The notes: generated by a model from the sequence alone, not told the origin. Positions 35,024-44,846 are shown, counted from the first letter of the stretch. The stretch is 49,000 bases of DNA from Coleofasciculus sp. LEGE 07092 (GCF_015207375.1 NZ_JADEWY010000038.1:1-49000), one strand, 5' to 3'. Translations and numbers: made by a program.

Positions 35024-35494
35024 TTGAACGAGGAAGCCCCCACACTCCAAGCTATTTCTAGGAGATTGAGAAGCAAGCCCATGAAACTGCAACGCACCCG
35101 CTCTCAGGAGCGAATTTTGAATTTGCTCAAAACCGTGAACCGCTCCCTGTCTGCACAGGACATTTACGTCGAGTTACGCAACCGCGACCAAAATATGGGT
35201 TTAGCAACAGTCTACCGCTCCCTTGATGCGTTAAAACTTGATGGTATGGTGCAAGTGCGAACTCTCGCAACTGGGGAATCCTTGTACAGTTCCGTGCTAC
35301 GCGACCAGCACCACTTGACTTGCCTCAATTGCCGACAGTCGATTCCGATTGAGAAATGCCCAGTTCACCAACTAGAGACGGAGTTACAAGATACTCACCA
35401 ATTTAAAATTTATTACCACACGTTAGAGTTTTTTGGACTGTGCGATCGCTGTGCTGCGGCTGAAGCTGAGGAGAAAGATACTGCAAAGGCATAA
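35024..35494 (+). CDS. Fur-family regulator, Zur (FurB)-like
   Basis: The protein is up to 156 residues. The winged-helix domain reads RTRSQERILNLLKTVNRSLSAQDIYVELRNRDQNMGLATVYRSLDALKLDGMVQVR. A metal-binding dimerisation domain has HHLTCLNCRQSIPIEKCPVHQLE, then FKIYYHTLEFFGLCDRCAA, whose two CxxC pairs form the structural zinc site. The NRGIS-like, SLDALKLDG and IYYHTLEFFGLC features resemble cyanobacterial Zur (FurB), but PerR is not excluded. The start is uncertain: TTG at 35024, or ATG at 35081 (137 residues). It is divergent from purS with a very short shared promoter region. Confidence 0.88.
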   Translation: MNEEAPTLQAISRRLRSKPMKLQRTRSQERILNLLKTVNRSLSAQDIYVELRNRDQNMGLATVYRSLDALKLDGMVQVRTLATGESLYSSVLRDQHHLTCLNCRQSIPIEKCPVHQLETELQDTHQFKIYYHTLEFFGLCDRCAAAEAEEKDTAKA

Positions 35495-35599
35495 CTCCAG
35501 TACCTAAAGGAAAGGAAAAACCTAACCTCCACATCCCTCCCCCACCTCTTATGCTAATGTTGTGCATTTTAGAGTGAGTGATTGAGGAGTGTATAGATT

Positions 35600-36775
35600 A
35601 TGCGAGAGCTAACGGGAACTACAGGCGCGATACACAGCCCTTGGGAGGTTTCCGGCGGACTTAGGCAACGCGCCTGGGTAGAAATCAATCCCTCGGCTTT
35701 ATCCCATAACGTGCAGCAACTAAGGCAGTTTTTAAACCCCAAAACCCAACTGATGGCAGTGGTGAAAGCAGATGCCTACGGACATGGGGCGACGGTAGTT
35801 GCCCAAACTGCGCTAGAGGCGGGTGCGTTTGGGTTATGCGTGGCAACCGTAGAAGAGGGGATTCAACTCAGGGAAACGGGAATTGACGCGCCGATATTGC
35901 TATTAGGGGCAAGTAATACACCAGAACAAGTAAGAGCGATCGAATCTTGGGAATTACAGCCAACTATCTGCACCCCCCAACAGGCTTTGGTTTTTGAAGA
36001 AACACTTAATAATTTAAACGTTACTCTATTAGTACATCTCAAGTTAGACACGGGAATGTCTAGGTTGGGAATGCCCTGGCAAGAGGCAGCAGAATTTGTG
36101 CAATTAGTACAGCGATTGCCCCATCTAGAAATCAAGAGCGTTTATTCCCACCTTGCCACGGCTGACAGTCCAGATCCGACAGTCATGAAACAGCAGCACC
36201 AACGCTTTGAAATGGCAGTCGCCCAACTGAACGCCGCAGGTATTACACCACCCTACCTACATTTTGCTAACTCGGCTGCGACCTTAGCCGACCCCGCACT
36301 GCACTACGATCTTGTCAGAGTGGGACTAGCGCTTTACGGTCTTTACCCAGCCGAACACTTACACGGTACGATTCATCTTAAGCCTGTGATGCAGGTGAAA
36401 GCGCGGGTGACGCAAGTGAAAACTATTCCCCCTAGTACGGGAGTTAGTTACGGGTATCAATTTATTGCAGATCGACAGTTGCGTTTAGCAGTGGTGGGCA
36501 TTGGTTACGCTGATGGCGTCCCGCGCAGCCTCTCAAACAAGATGACAGTATTGATTCGGGGTCAGCAGGTGCGACAAATTGGTGCAATTACGATGGATCA
36601 GCTCATGCTGGATGTGAGTGAAATTCCCGATTTACAAACCGGAGAAATTGTTACCCTGATTGGATGGGATGGAGATAGTCAAATTTCTGCCGATGACTGG
36701 GCAAAATCCTTAGGAACTATTTCTTGGGAAATCCTGTGCGGCTTTAAGCATCGATTGCCCCGTGTTGCTGTTTAA
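35600..36775 (+). CDS. alr: Alanine racemase
   Basis: This 391-residue PLP enzyme makes D-alanine for peptidoglycan. It has RAWVEINPSALSHNVQQLRQFL, the PLP Lys in LMAVVKADAYGHGA, the conserved LKLDTGMSRLGM, YSHLATAD, FANSAAT and VRVGLALYGLYP, and the second active-site segment GVSYGYQF...VGIGYADGVPR. GAITMDQLMLD and WEILCGFKHRLPR complete the fold. The N-terminal about 20 residues are variable. It ends just before a perfect palindrome that probably serves as terminator. Confidence 0.96.
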   Translation: MRELTGTTGAIHSPWEVSGGLRQRAWVEINPSALSHNVQQLRQFLNPKTQLMAVVKADAYGHGATVVAQTALEAGAFGLCVATVEEGIQLRETGIDAPILLLGASNTPEQVRAIESWELQPTICTPQQALVFEETLNNLNVTLLVHLKLDTGMSRLGMPWQEAAEFVQLVQRLPHLEIKSVYSHLATADSPDPTVMKQQHQRFEMAVAQLNAAGITPPYLHFANSAATLADPALHYDLVRVGLALYGLYPAEHLHGTIHLKPVMQVKARVTQVKTIPPSTGVSYGYQFIADRQLRLAVVGIGYADGVPRSLSNKMTVLIRGQQVRQIGAITMDQLMLDVSEIPDLQTGEIVTLIGWDGDSQISADDWAKSLGTISWEILCGFKHRLPRVAV

Positions 36776-36780
36776 ATCTG

Positions 36781-36806
36781 TAGAGACGCGATATATCGCG
36801 TCTCTA
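36781..36806. terminator. 26-bp perfect palindrome between alr and glycosyltransferase
   Basis: TAGAGACGCGATA is followed at once by its exact reverse complement. With the outer GT the arms resemble the GTAGAGACG family at 10761 and 29353. It lies between convergent genes and could end transcription from both sides. Confidence 0.75.
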
Positions 36807-36820
36807 TTAGGGATTAAGTT

Positions 36821-38086
36821 CTAGGCACTGGCTTGAGCCAACACTTTCGCGGGTTTTTGAATCAACTGGGTGTAGAGTTCGCTGAGTTGATACGCGACGC
36901 CATCCCAGCTAAACTTTTCTTCTACACGGTTTCTTGCACCTTGACTGAGTTGGTTGCGCCAGTCGGGGTTGGAGAGAATGCGGTCGATCGCTTCTGCAAA
37001 GGCAACCTCATCTTTAGGGGGTGCCAGTAAACCCGTTTCTTCAGATACAACCGTAAACTGCAAACCGCCAACATCACTAGCAACCACTGGTGTTCCGCAA
37101 GCCATGGCTTCGATGGCGACTAAACCGAAGGGTTCGTAGTGACTAGGAACCACGCAGATATCTGCGGCTGTATAGTAGGCTGGCAGGAGTTCGTCGCTAA
37201 TGCGTCCGGGGAAGATCGTAAAATCGGTCATACCGAGTTCAGCAACAATCCCTTCAATGCGATCGCGTTCCATGCCGTCACTTTCACCCGGACGAGAACC
37301 ACCACCAATCACCAGCTTCAGGTTAGCATTGCCCCGCAACTGGGAGCGACCTACGGCTCGGACTAAGGTTTCGATGCCCTTGCGCTTATCAAAGCGTCCG
37401 ACATAGAAAACAATTTTATCGTCGGGACTCAATCCTAGTTGCTGTCGTGCTTCCAGGCAGTTGATCGCACCAAAGCGGCGAATATCAGTACCGCAGGGAA
37501 TGATGTCGATGTTGCCTTTGCTGGAAACGAGCGATCGCATATGCTCTTGTTCTTGAGGAGAGGTGGCGACGATTCGCTCTGCTGTCTCCAGCACGGTTTT
37601 TTCCACCTCTAAGCGGGTGTTGGCAATCCTTGGGATTGCCTCTATGGACTTGTACTTTACAGCTCCGAGGGAGTGGTAGGTATGAACTTGGGGAATCGAC
37701 TGGCGTTTTTTCCACTGCATACCCACCCAAGAAGAAATCCAGTAGTTGGTATGGACTAGGGAATAATGGATACCCTCTTGCTCCTGAAACTTCAGCAGTT
37801 CTTCCAAAAATTCACCCGCGTAGCCAAAAATATTATCTCGCGGCACAAATGCTTCGGGTCCCCCTTTTAAACGAATGGTCCGGCAATGCGGACCATGTTC
37901 AACAATTACAGGATCTTCAGTACTAGCTTTTCGGGTAAACATATCAACGTGCCATCCCAGTTGTGCTAATGCTTCACCAACGTGGCGCACGTATACGTTT
38001 TGTCCTCCAGCTTCTTCCTTGCCTATCTCTATTGCTGGATCGCCGTGAACTGAAATCAGAGCAATATGTTTATTCGTACTGTCCAT
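36821..38086 (-). CDS. Glycosyltransferase family 4 (sucrose-phosphate-synthase-like)
   Basis: This 421-residue GT-B enzyme has an N-terminal domain with HIALISVHGDPAIEIGKEEAGGQNVYVRHVGEALAQLGWHVDMFTRK, in which GGQNVYV is typical of sucrose synthase/SPS-type and MshA-type GT4 enzymes. The C-terminal domain has FYVGRFDKRKGIETLVRA, the nucleotide-sugar site PSHYEPFGLVAIEAMACGTPVVASDVGGLQFTV and an E-x7-E motif. It uses a nucleotide sugar donor. The acceptor cannot be deduced. It has no phosphatase domain. A 709-bp gene-free stretch lies upstream. Confidence 0.9.
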   Translation of the reverse strand: MDSTNKHIALISVHGDPAIEIGKEEAGGQNVYVRHVGEALAQLGWHVDMFTRKASTEDPVIVEHGPHCRTIRLKGGPEAFVPRDNIFGYAGEFLEELLKFQEQEGIHYSLVHTNYWISSWVGMQWKKRQSIPQVHTYHSLGAVKYKSIEAIPRIANTRLEVEKTVLETAERIVATSPQEQEHMRSLVSSKGNIDIIPCGTDIRRFGAINCLEARQQLGLSPDDKIVFYVGRFDKRKGIETLVRAVGRSQLRGNANLKLVIGGGSRPGESDGMERDRIEGIVAELGMTDFTIFPGRISDELLPAYYTAADICVVPSHYEPFGLVAIEAMACGTPVVASDVGGLQFTVVSEETGLLAPPKDEVAFAEAIDRILSNPDWRNQLSQGARNRVEEKFSWDGVAYQLSELYTQLIQKPAKVLAQASA

Positions 38087-38795
38087 GTGTCTAGTCCTCT
38101 ATTTCGACTTAAATACAGGTTAATTAGCCGCCTAGATGCTGCACTATTCATCCCCCAGCTTTCTTTAAGAAATATTAAGAACTAAGCTCTACCTGGGGTA
38201 TGAGTCCCTACAATGATAATGTAGCCCCCCGCCTTGCTTTTCCCTCTTAAGGGGTATTAAATTCAGCTTACTCTATTAATATTATTCCTCCCACTCTGAC
38301 TAAAGAATTACTCTTAAGCAACACTCCCCAGGTGAAAAGGTAGCCTTCATCAAGGGCGTATGACGTAAGACATTAAGAAAGTCGCCTTGTATTACAGCTA
38401 GAGAATGTAAATAGCAGAATCCCTGATAAAAAAAGATGAATTTACTCTTTGTAAAGAAGTATACCCTTTAGGATTTAAAGTTGCAAGACGGAAATTAAGG
38501 TTTAGTTAAGCAAAAAATACTTCGCAAAGAGTTAAGGAACATTCAGGTTAACTGTTGAAAAAAATAGGGAGTAGGGAGTGGGGAGTAGGGAGTGGAGAAG
38601 GAAAATTGGCATCCTGACGAAAGACCCTTTGGAGCGGATGTGGGGATAATTTAAGCCCCAAAGAGAAAGCAGATTAGCGAATTCATTCATTAATTAAGGG
38701 GGTTCTCCACACCCCACAGCTTCTCCCTTGACGTTCTAAAATTTCAGTCCAGCCACAAACGACTATAATCTGCTATTATGGTTTACTGTCACCCT
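38087..38795. other. Gene-free region between glycosyltransferase and tRNA-Ser
   Basis: I find no convincing gene here. The region is AT-rich and holds the promoter for the minus-strand glycosyltransferase. A heptad array TAGGGAG/TGGGGAG (four units and a remnant) lies at 38565-38597. No riboswitch or CRISPR repeat is recognised. Confidence 0.6.
38565..38597 (+). repeat. G-rich heptad array
   Basis: TAGGGAG, TAGGGAG, TGGGGAG, TAGGGAG and a partial TGGAG run in tandem. It belongs to the same family as the arrays at 9615, 15012 and 33889. Confidence 0.8.
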
Positions 38796-38884
38796 GGAGA
38801 GGTGGCTGAGTGGTCGAAAGCGGCAGATTGCTAATCTGTTGAAGTGTTTAGATGCTTCCGAGGGTTCGAATCCCTCCCTCTCCG
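38796..38884 (+). tRNA. tRNA-Ser (anticodon GCT)
   Basis: This is an 89-nt class II cloverleaf with acceptor stem GGAGAGG/CCTCTCC, anticodon loop with GCT (AGATTGCTAATCT), long variable arm (GAAGTGTTTAGATGCTTC) and T-arm GGGTTCGAATCCC. A T6 tract follows directly and may terminate it. Confidence 0.96.
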
Positions 38885-38984
38885 TTTTTTAAACTCGCCA
38901 ATTGGCACTAAACGCCAAGCCTAAGTAGCGTGGCGTTAGGTTTTGTTCATCCCCTCATTCTCAATTTCCCTTATATCTGTCTAC

Positions 38985-39173
38985 TCAGATATTGCACCAG
39001 TCTCACTAACAGCCAGTGGTTTAAACCAGTGGCTCATACATAAAGTCCTCGCTATGAGGACTAAATACTTACTCTACAAGACTTTCAGTCCATTGAAATG
39101 GACTTGAGCTATTAGCTTGGAGTTTGAACTCCGGGCTGATTTTCGGGCTTATCGACAAAGGTGCAAGATGTGA
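38985..39173. mobile_element. MITE copy 2 (189 bp)
   Basis: The ends TCAGATATTGCACC and GGTGCAAGATGTGA, and most of the interior, match copy 1 at 12933-13111. Inside are two double-hairpin units head to head (CCAGTGGTTTAAACCAGTGG with CTCATA, and AGTCCATTGAAATGGACT with GAGCTATTAG). The flanks share only GTCTA, so the target duplication is unclear. It lies upstream of the substrate-binding-protein gene. Confidence 0.85.
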
Positions 39174-39251
39174 GTCTAGAGACAGTAGACAGGTTTACAA
39201 TCGAATATTAGCCCGCTTGCAGACTAGTGAAGAAAGGAGTTTGACATCCCA

Positions 39252-40565
39252 ATGAGTAAAGTTACACTAGCCCACGGCACCAAGCCCAGTTTGGCAATTA
39301 GTTTAGCGATCGCGTTCGCAACAGGTATGCTAACAACAGCTTGTCAAAGCTCTACCACAACTACCACAGAGGATTCCAGTGCTGGTGGTGGCGGAGACGA
39401 ACTGAAAATCGCCACCCTAACCCCCTCCACAGGCGACCTCTCGTCAATCGGACAAGTGTTTCCGGCAGCCGTTGAATTAGCGGTGAACCAAGTCAATGAG
39501 TGTGGCGGAGTCAATGGTAAACCCGTCTCCCTTGTGGTGGAAGATAGCCAAACCGACCCCAACGCAGGTGCGGCAGGCATGACTAAACTAGCGGAAGTCG
39601 ATAAGGTTGCTGGTGTTGTTGGTGCCTTTGCCAGTAGCGTGTCCACTGCTGCTTTACCTATCGCCGTGCGCAACAACGTTATGATGATCTCTCCCGGTAG
39701 CACCAGTCCTGTTTTTACCCAACAGGCGCAAGAGGGTAAATATAACGGCTATTGGGCGCGTACAGCCCCCCCGGATACTTACCAGGCTAGGGCATTGGCA
39801 AAACTTGCCAACGAAAAAGGCTTTAAAAATGTTTCTACCGTGGTTATTAATAACGACTACGGCGTTGGCTTTGAAAAGGAATTTACTCAAGCCTTTGAAA
39901 AGCTAGGCGGCACAGTGGTTAACAAAAACAACCCCACTCGTTACGATCCTAAAGCCACGACCTTCGATACGGAAGCGGCTTCTGCCTTTGGCGAAAAACC
40001 CGATGCTGTCGCTGCCGTTCTCTATGCCGAAACCGGCTCATTACTCCTCAAAGCCGCCTATCAGCAAGGGTTGGCAGAGGGTGTCACTGTAATGCTGACT
40101 GACGGGGTTTATTCAGAAGATTTTCCCAAACAAGTAGGCAAGACTAGTGACGGTAAATACTTACTGGGAGGCGCAATTGGCACGGTTCCCGGTGCCAATG
40201 GTCCAGCACTAGAGGAGTTCACCCAACTTTGGAAAGAGAAGACGGGTAAGGAAGTAACAGCCTATGTGCCTCATAGTTATGATGCTGCTGCCTTACTAAT
40301 GCTGGCAGCCCAAGCCGCTAAAGCCAATACTGGGGAAGGAATTCAAAGCAAAATTCGTGAAGTTTCCAGTACTCCGGGGACGGAAGTCACCGATCTTTGC
40401 CAAGCGATGGAGATGGTACGCAACGGTGAGGAAATAGACTATCAAGGGGCTAGCAGTAATGTTGATATTGATGAAAATGGGGATGTGGTAGGTGACTACG
40501 ATACCTGGGAAGTGGAACCCGACGGTAAGCTGGATGTAACGGGTAAAGTTAGTCCTGAAGCGTAA
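39252..40565 (+). CDS. ABC transporter substrate-binding lipoprotein (Peripla_BP_6 / LivK type)
   Basis: The 437-residue protein has a signal peptide with lipobox (IAFATGMLTTACQSS, Cys at about 31), a Thr/Ser/Gly-rich linker, then a type I periplasmic binding fold: LKIATLTPSTGDLSSIGQVFPAAVELAVNQVNECGGVNGKPVSLVVEDSQTDPNAG. GVVGAFASSVSTAALPIAVRNNVMMISPGSTSPVF forms the ligand cleft, and TVVINNDYGVGFEKEF marks the second lobe. It probably binds branched-chain or other amino acids. No permease or ATPase genes are adjacent. A GAAAGGAG ribosome site precedes it. Confidence 0.92.
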   Translation: MSKVTLAHGTKPSLAISLAIAFATGMLTTACQSSTTTTTEDSSAGGGGDELKIATLTPSTGDLSSIGQVFPAAVELAVNQVNECGGVNGKPVSLVVEDSQTDPNAGAAGMTKLAEVDKVAGVVGAFASSVSTAALPIAVRNNVMMISPGSTSPVFTQQAQEGKYNGYWARTAPPDTYQARALAKLANEKGFKNVSTVVINNDYGVGFEKEFTQAFEKLGGTVVNKNNPTRYDPKATTFDTEAASAFGEKPDAVAAVLYAETGSLLLKAAYQQGLAEGVTVMLTDGVYSEDFPKQVGKTSDGKYLLGGAIGTVPGANGPALEEFTQLWKEKTGKEVTAYVPHSYDAAALLMLAAQAAKANTGEGIQSKIREVSSTPGTEVTDLCQAMEMVRNGEEIDYQGASSNVDIDENGDVVGDYDTWEVEPDGKLDVTGKVSPEA

Positions 40566-40597
40566 ACTACCCCGCCCATGCTTAGGCTATGATGCCT

Positions 40598-43369
40598 CTA
40601 TCGCCAGTCCCCCTGCACGGTAAACGCCGCCCAATAATAAGGAGACTGCCAATTCTGGGATTTCCACATCTCTAGTTGTGCGGCTCTTAATGCCGATATC
40701 GGATTTTGCCCTTCGGTGAGCATCTTCTGGTAAAATTTTGCCATCACTTCAGATGTGGCGACATCGTTAACACTCCACAAACTCACCACCACGCGCCTTG
40801 CCCCTGCATACATAAAGCCTCTTGTCAAGCCCACTAAGCCTTCACCTTTCACTTCCTTACCCAATCCGGTTTCGCAAGCACTCAAGACAACCAGTTCCGC
40901 AGGTAAATTCAGGTTAAAAATATCGTGAAGGCGCAAGAATCCATCAAGAGATTCACCGTTTTGGTCATACAGAGACAGCACGATTCCTGATAATTCCGGA
41001 TTAACGGGGTCGAGTAAGCCGTGAGTAGCCAGGTGGATAATTTGGTATTGGACTAAATTGGGGTCAGTGGCGGTGGTGCGGGAGGCATCAAAGTCTAGGG
41101 CTTGTAGGCGTTTAGCTTCTGGGACGAGGGCGAGGATTTTCTCCGCTTCAGTGCGAGTATATTGTAGACGGTCAAGTACTTTCGCACTGTCCCCTAAACC
41201 TAAGTTACGGCTGGCGCGAGTTAGGGCAGAATTATTGAGTGTATCGGGGGTTGGTTGGGGTGGATTGCCGGTCAGACGAGAGTCGTTGAGAGTGAAGATG
41301 GGGTCGGCAAGAACGGCAATGGATTTGGCAACAGGGGGACGATTTTGCAGTTGCTGGCGTTGAATGGCAACGGTTGAGGCGGAGGGGAGGGTGATGATTT
41401 CGTTTTGGACTAAAAGCGGGGTGTAACCTAATCCCTTCGACTCTTCAACATTTGCAGCGAAGGGGGGATCGAGAGGGGCTGGGGGAGAGGTCAGAATCGG
41501 CAAAGCAGCAAAGGGAACATATTGTAATGCCCCATCGCCAACAATTAGTAAGCGTTTGTTGCTGAGTTGATTAGCAACGGGGGCAAGAAGCATCTGACTC
41601 AGGGGTACTCCCGCATCAAGATTAGCCCCACTATCTTGAGTCACTGATTCGCGGAAAGTTTGGGCGGCGGCTTCTATTTCACTGCGTTTGGGGAGTACGT
41701 AGCTGGTGATGCTGGTTTTGGTGACTGCCCAGAGGTAACTGCTCTCTTCGCCTAGGGAATATTCTAAAAGTAGGGTATCGTCGTCGAGTACCTGTTGTTG
41801 AATCTGTTGTAAGTTTAGGGGTTCGGGATATTTCAGGGCAGCATAGCGGGGACTGGTAACGCGAATTTGGGCTTTGAGTTGGTCGAGTTGAGTGAGTAGG
41901 GATTGGGATTGTTGGTTGATTTCATCAAGTTGTTGTTGGGTATACTGACTGCTTGAGAGTTCATACCTGCGACGTTCTAGGGCGTTGAGTTGTTGAGTGA
42001 GGGTGCTCTCTTGTTCTAGGAGTTTCGGTTCAACGCCTTGGCGGATATGGGCATTGGCTTCGGTGAGGAGTTCGATGAGACTACGGGCACGGGCGCGTTC
42101 GCTGGTGTGGAAGGCGAGGGCGTCATATCCTTGGGAGGGGTTTTGTTGATGCAGTTCCATCAGTAGGTCGATGTAAAACTTGTAGTAACCTTGGACTGTG
42201 GCGAAGTAGGAGGCGCGGAGTTCTTGGGAGCCAATTTTGGTGCGGAGGTCTTCAATAATGGTGATGGCGCTATCCATCAGGGTTAAGGCTTCTTTCAGGT
42301 TGCCTTGGCTGCGTTGCACTACGGCAACGTTAAAGATGGTAGTGGCTTCCCCAGATCTATTCTCCACCGCCCGTACTAAGGGCAGAGCTTGGTTGTAGAA
42401 CTCCAAAGCCTTCTGCTTTTCTCCCAATGAGTTGTAGACAAAGCCAATATTACTGAGGATAGCGGCTTCCCCACGTCTATCCCCCACCGTCCGTAATAGG
42501 GGCAGAGCTTGGTTGTAGAATTCCAAAGCCTTCTGCTTTTCTCCCAAGTCGTCGTAGACAGTACCAATATTATTGAGGGTATTGGCTTCCCTACCTATAT
42601 CCTCTACTGCCCGTAATAGGGGCAGGGCTTGGTTGTAGAACTCCAAAGCCTTCTGCTTTTCTCCCAAGTCGTCGTAGACAGCACCAATATTATTGAGAGT
42701 ACTGGCTTCTACACCTCTATTCCCTACTGCTCGTAATAGGGGCAGGGCTTGGTTGTAGAATTCCAAAGCTTTCTGCTTTTCTCCCAATGAGGAGTAGACA
42801 GCGCCAATATTATTGAGAGTAGTAGCTTTCCTACCTATATCCTCTACTGCCCGTAATAGGGGCAGGGCTTGGTTGTAGAACTCCAAAGCCTTCTGCTTTT
42901 CTCCCAATGAGGAGTAGACAGCGCCAATATTATTGAGAGTAGTGGCTTCTCTACCTCTATCCTCCACCACCTGAAATAGGGGCAGAGCTTGGTTGTAGAA
43001 CTCCAAGGCTTTCTGAAGTTCTCCCAATGAGTCGTAAACACGACCAAGGGCAAGAAGAGATAAGGCTTCTGAGCCTTTTTCACCCGCTTGATGATAGAGT
43101 ATGACGGCTTGTTCAAATTTAGGAATTGCCTGTCGCAGAGATTCTTCTGTTCCTTGCTGAAGGAGTTGGAGCGCTTCCTGTAAAACTTGTTCAGCCGCAT
43201 TAGAGTTAGTTGGCTGTTGGGCTATCCTGGGAGCCATCTGCTCAAGGGTAGCGGCGAAGGATTGTGAGCCTAAGAGTAGGCAAGTTATCCCTGAAAGTGA
43301 AATGAGCTGAACTAACCCTAACAAAAGTTGTTTCTGAGTTACTGCTGTTTGGAAACGTTGAGCCATCAC
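40598..43369 (-). CDS. TPR-CHAT protease
   Basis: The 923-residue protein has a signal-like hydrophobic N-terminus ([27 protein letters not shown], about 14-40). TPR repeats at about 60-370 are highly uniform 40-mers containing [17 protein letters not shown], followed by a helical region to about 560. The C-terminal CHAT protease has the catalytic pair His783 in [11 protein letters not shown] and Cys832 in LSACETGLG, and ends with [11 protein letters not shown]. The 40-residue TPR type matches the kinesin-light-chain-like repeats often joined to CHAT in cyanobacteria. It neighbours a caspase-like gene on the same strand. The role is probably in stress signalling or cell death, by inference. 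Confidence 0.93.
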   Translation of the reverse strand: MMAQRFQTAVTQKQLLLGLVQLISLSGITCLLLGSQSFAATLEQMAPRIAQQPTNSNAAEQVLQEALQLLQQGTEESLRQAIPKFEQAVILYHQAGEKGSEALSLLALGRVYDSLGELQKALEFYNQALPLFQVVEDRGREATTLNNIGAVYSSLGEKQKALEFYNQALPLLRAVEDIGRKATTLNNIGAVYSSLGEKQKALEFYNQALPLLRAVGNRGVEASTLNNIGAVYDDLGEKQKALEFYNQALPLLRAVEDIGREANTLNNIGTVYDDLGEKQKALEFYNQALPLLRTVGDRRGEAAILSNIGFVYNSLGEKQKALEFYNQALPLVRAVENRSGEATTIFNVAVVQRSQGNLKEALTLMDSAITIIEDLRTKIGSQELRASYFATVQGYYKFYIDLLMELHQQNPSQGYDALAFHTSERARARSLIELLTEANAHIRQGVEPKLLEQESTLTQQLNALERRRYELSSSQYTQQQLDEINQQSQSLLTQLDQLKAQIRVTSPRYAALKYPEPLNLQQIQQQVLDDDTLLLEYSLGEESSYLWAVTKTSITSYVLPKRSEIEAAAQTFRESVTQDSGANLDAGVPLSQMLLAPVANQLSNKRLLIVGDGALQYVPFAALPILTSPPAPLDPPFAANVEESKGLGYTPLLVQNEIITLPSASTVAIQRQQLQNRPPVAKSIAVLADPIFTLNDSRLTGNPPQPTPDTLNNSALTRASRNLGLGDSAKVLDRLQYTRTEAEKILALVPEAKRLQALDFDASRTTATDPNLVQYQIIHLATHGLLDPVNPELSGIVLSLYDQNGESLDGFLRLHDIFNLNLPAELVVLSACETGLGKEVKGEGLVGLTRGFMYAGARRVVVSLWSVNDVATSEVMAKFYQKMLTEGQNPISALRAAQLEMWKSQNWQSPYYWAAFTVQGDWR
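42361..43040. repeat. 120-bp tandem repeats encoding TPR units
   Basis: About six 120-bp units inside the TPR-CHAT gene share long identical blocks (such as TTCTGCTTTTCTCCCAA and GGGGCAG..CTTGGTTGTAGAA). Such similarity at the DNA level suggests recent unit duplication or gene conversion. Confidence 0.9.
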
Positions 43370-43436
43370 TGTACCTCAATTATGAATGGAATTGAACTGA
43401 TAGAGAATGGGCGCTACCCCCAGTCCGCCTCCTCCA

Positions 43437-43625
43437 CACCACCAGGGGTTAAAACCCCTGGCTAATAGCCCAAGTCGTCTAAAGACGACTCAAACCAAGT
43501 CCATCTAACGCGGACTCCATGAAAAAAGGGGTATTCAGTCCGGATTTGGTATCAACTACTAATTTTTAGTCCTCTTTTAGAGGACTTTAGCTATGAGACA
43601 GGGGTTTTAACCCCTGGCGGACTGG
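43437..43625. repeat. REP-like double hairpins, inverted pair C
   Basis: The reverse unit has CCAGGGGTTAAAACCCCTGG, then CTAATAGCCCAAGTCGTC and the hairpin GTCGTCTAAAGACGAC. The forward unit has AGTCCTCTTTTAGAGGACT, then TTAGCTATGAG, CAGGGGTTTTAACCCCTG and GCGG. It lies between the TPR-CHAT and caspase-like genes. No transposase gene is present at this site. Confidence 0.8.
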
Positions 43626-43652
43626 CTTCTACAAGCAAAAATCCATACCCAT

Positions 43653-44846
43653 TTACCCCATCAACCGCAACGGCATTCCTTCCGTTACCGCTTTCTCAAC
43701 CGTTGCCTGTGCCACCAACCCATCACGAGAAACAACTTTCACCTGCCCTGTCCTATTAATGGCAGTAAATACCGTTCCCGCCTCCACCTTTCGCAAATCA
43801 ACTCCCCCTAACCACAACTGAGCAGAATCACCACTCACTCCTGTCACCACCGCCTGGGCAGTTGAATTAGGAGAATTAATAAAATAGGGACTTTGCTGAT
43901 GATACTCTCTCCCCACCTTCACTTCATAACGGGGCAATTGCTCAAAGTCTTGCGGAATTTCTGGGAGAATCTTCTGGAATACCCGCTCAATATTGCTATC
44001 GTCCTGCCAAAGATAATGCGTCAGTAAATAACTAAAAATTCCCGCTTTAAAGCCATTAATATTCACTTCTCGCGCCAACTGATCAGGTGCAGTCGCCGCT
44101 AAAAGTATACCTTTAGCCACTCCTGCACGGTAGCCTTTAACAAATTCTTCCGGCGACATATTTAACCGCGATAACCACTGTTCTTGGTAGGTTTTTTCAT
44201 CAGCAGACACTAAAACATTCCTACCCCCATCCCGCGAACGTACCCGCGCTTCTCTAGTCGCCCCACCGGAAAAACAACTATCTAAAACCGCCGTGACATT
44301 TTCAGATTTCAGGGCAGACATCAGCAAAAATAAGCTATGCCCCATAATATCTTTTACAGGCCCTCCCACCTCTGGATATCCAGCCGGTAAGTTACTATCC
44401 ACCGGCACAAAAGTCCCATTCAGTCCTTCTTTCTCTCGTTCAACGACAATCGGATGAGGGTCAAAGATACGCGAACCATGCCCAGAATAGTGATAAACCA
44501 CCACATCTCCTGGTTTTGCCTGTTTAATCAAATGTTCCTCAAATGCCGTTAAAATCCCTTCCCGTGTCGCTTCTGTATCGGGCAAAACCAAAACATCTTT
44601 CGGATTAAACCCAAAGCGATAAATCAGCAGATTTCGTTGCAAATCTACATCATTGAGGCATCCTTCTAGGGGTTGAGAAGTGTAGTTATTGATACCAACG
44701 ATTAAAGCCAGTTTGCGAGGTGTACTTTGAGCGAGAACTTGACCATACTGTTGGGCTTGCCGTTGGAATAATAGCTGATTGATTCCAATGCCTGCTAGTG
44801 CTGAACCAACAAATTGCAAGAAATGACGACGAGTAGTGCGGGTCAT
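43653..44846 (-). CDS. Caspase-family (peptidase C14) protein with Tat signal
   Basis: This 397-residue orthocaspase-like protein opens with a twin-arginine signal (TTRRHFLQFVGSALAGIGINQLLF). The p20-like domain follows: RKLALIVGINNYTSQPLEGCLNDVDLQRNLLI, catalytic His in VVVYHYSGHGSRI (His123) and catalytic Cys in TAVLDSCFSGGATRE (Cys191). A C-terminal beta-rich domain (about 325-397, with VVTGVSGDSAQLWLGGVDLRKVE) follows. Such proteases cleave after Arg/Lys and are linked to stress responses. Tat export implies action in the periplasm after cytoplasmic folding. It lies upstream of the TPR-CHAT gene, separated by REP-like hairpins. Confidence 0.92.
   Translation of the reverse strand: MTRTTRRHFLQFVGSALAGIGINQLLFQRQAQQYGQVLAQSTPRKLALIVGINNYTSQPLEGCLNDVDLQRNLLIYRFGFNPKDVLVLPDTEATREGILTAFEEHLIKQAKPGDVVVYHYSGHGSRIFDPHPIVVEREKEGLNGTFVPVDSNLPAGYPEVGGPVKDIMGHSLFLLMSALKSENVTAVLDSCFSGGATREARVRSRDGGRNVLVSADEKTYQEQWLSRLNMSPEEFVKGYRAGVAKGILLAATAPDQLAREVNINGFKAGIFSYLLTHYLWQDDSNIERVFQKILPEIPQDFEQLPRYEVKVGREYHQQSPYFINSPNSTAQAVVTGVSGDSAQLWLGGVDLRKVEAGTVFTAINRTGQVKVVSRDGLVAQATVEKAVTEGMPLRLMG

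Noticed and set aside
42361..43040. Regular direct repeats resembling a CRISPR array
   Set aside because: The units are 120 bp without unique spacers and encode TPR repeats in frame. No cas gene is nearby.
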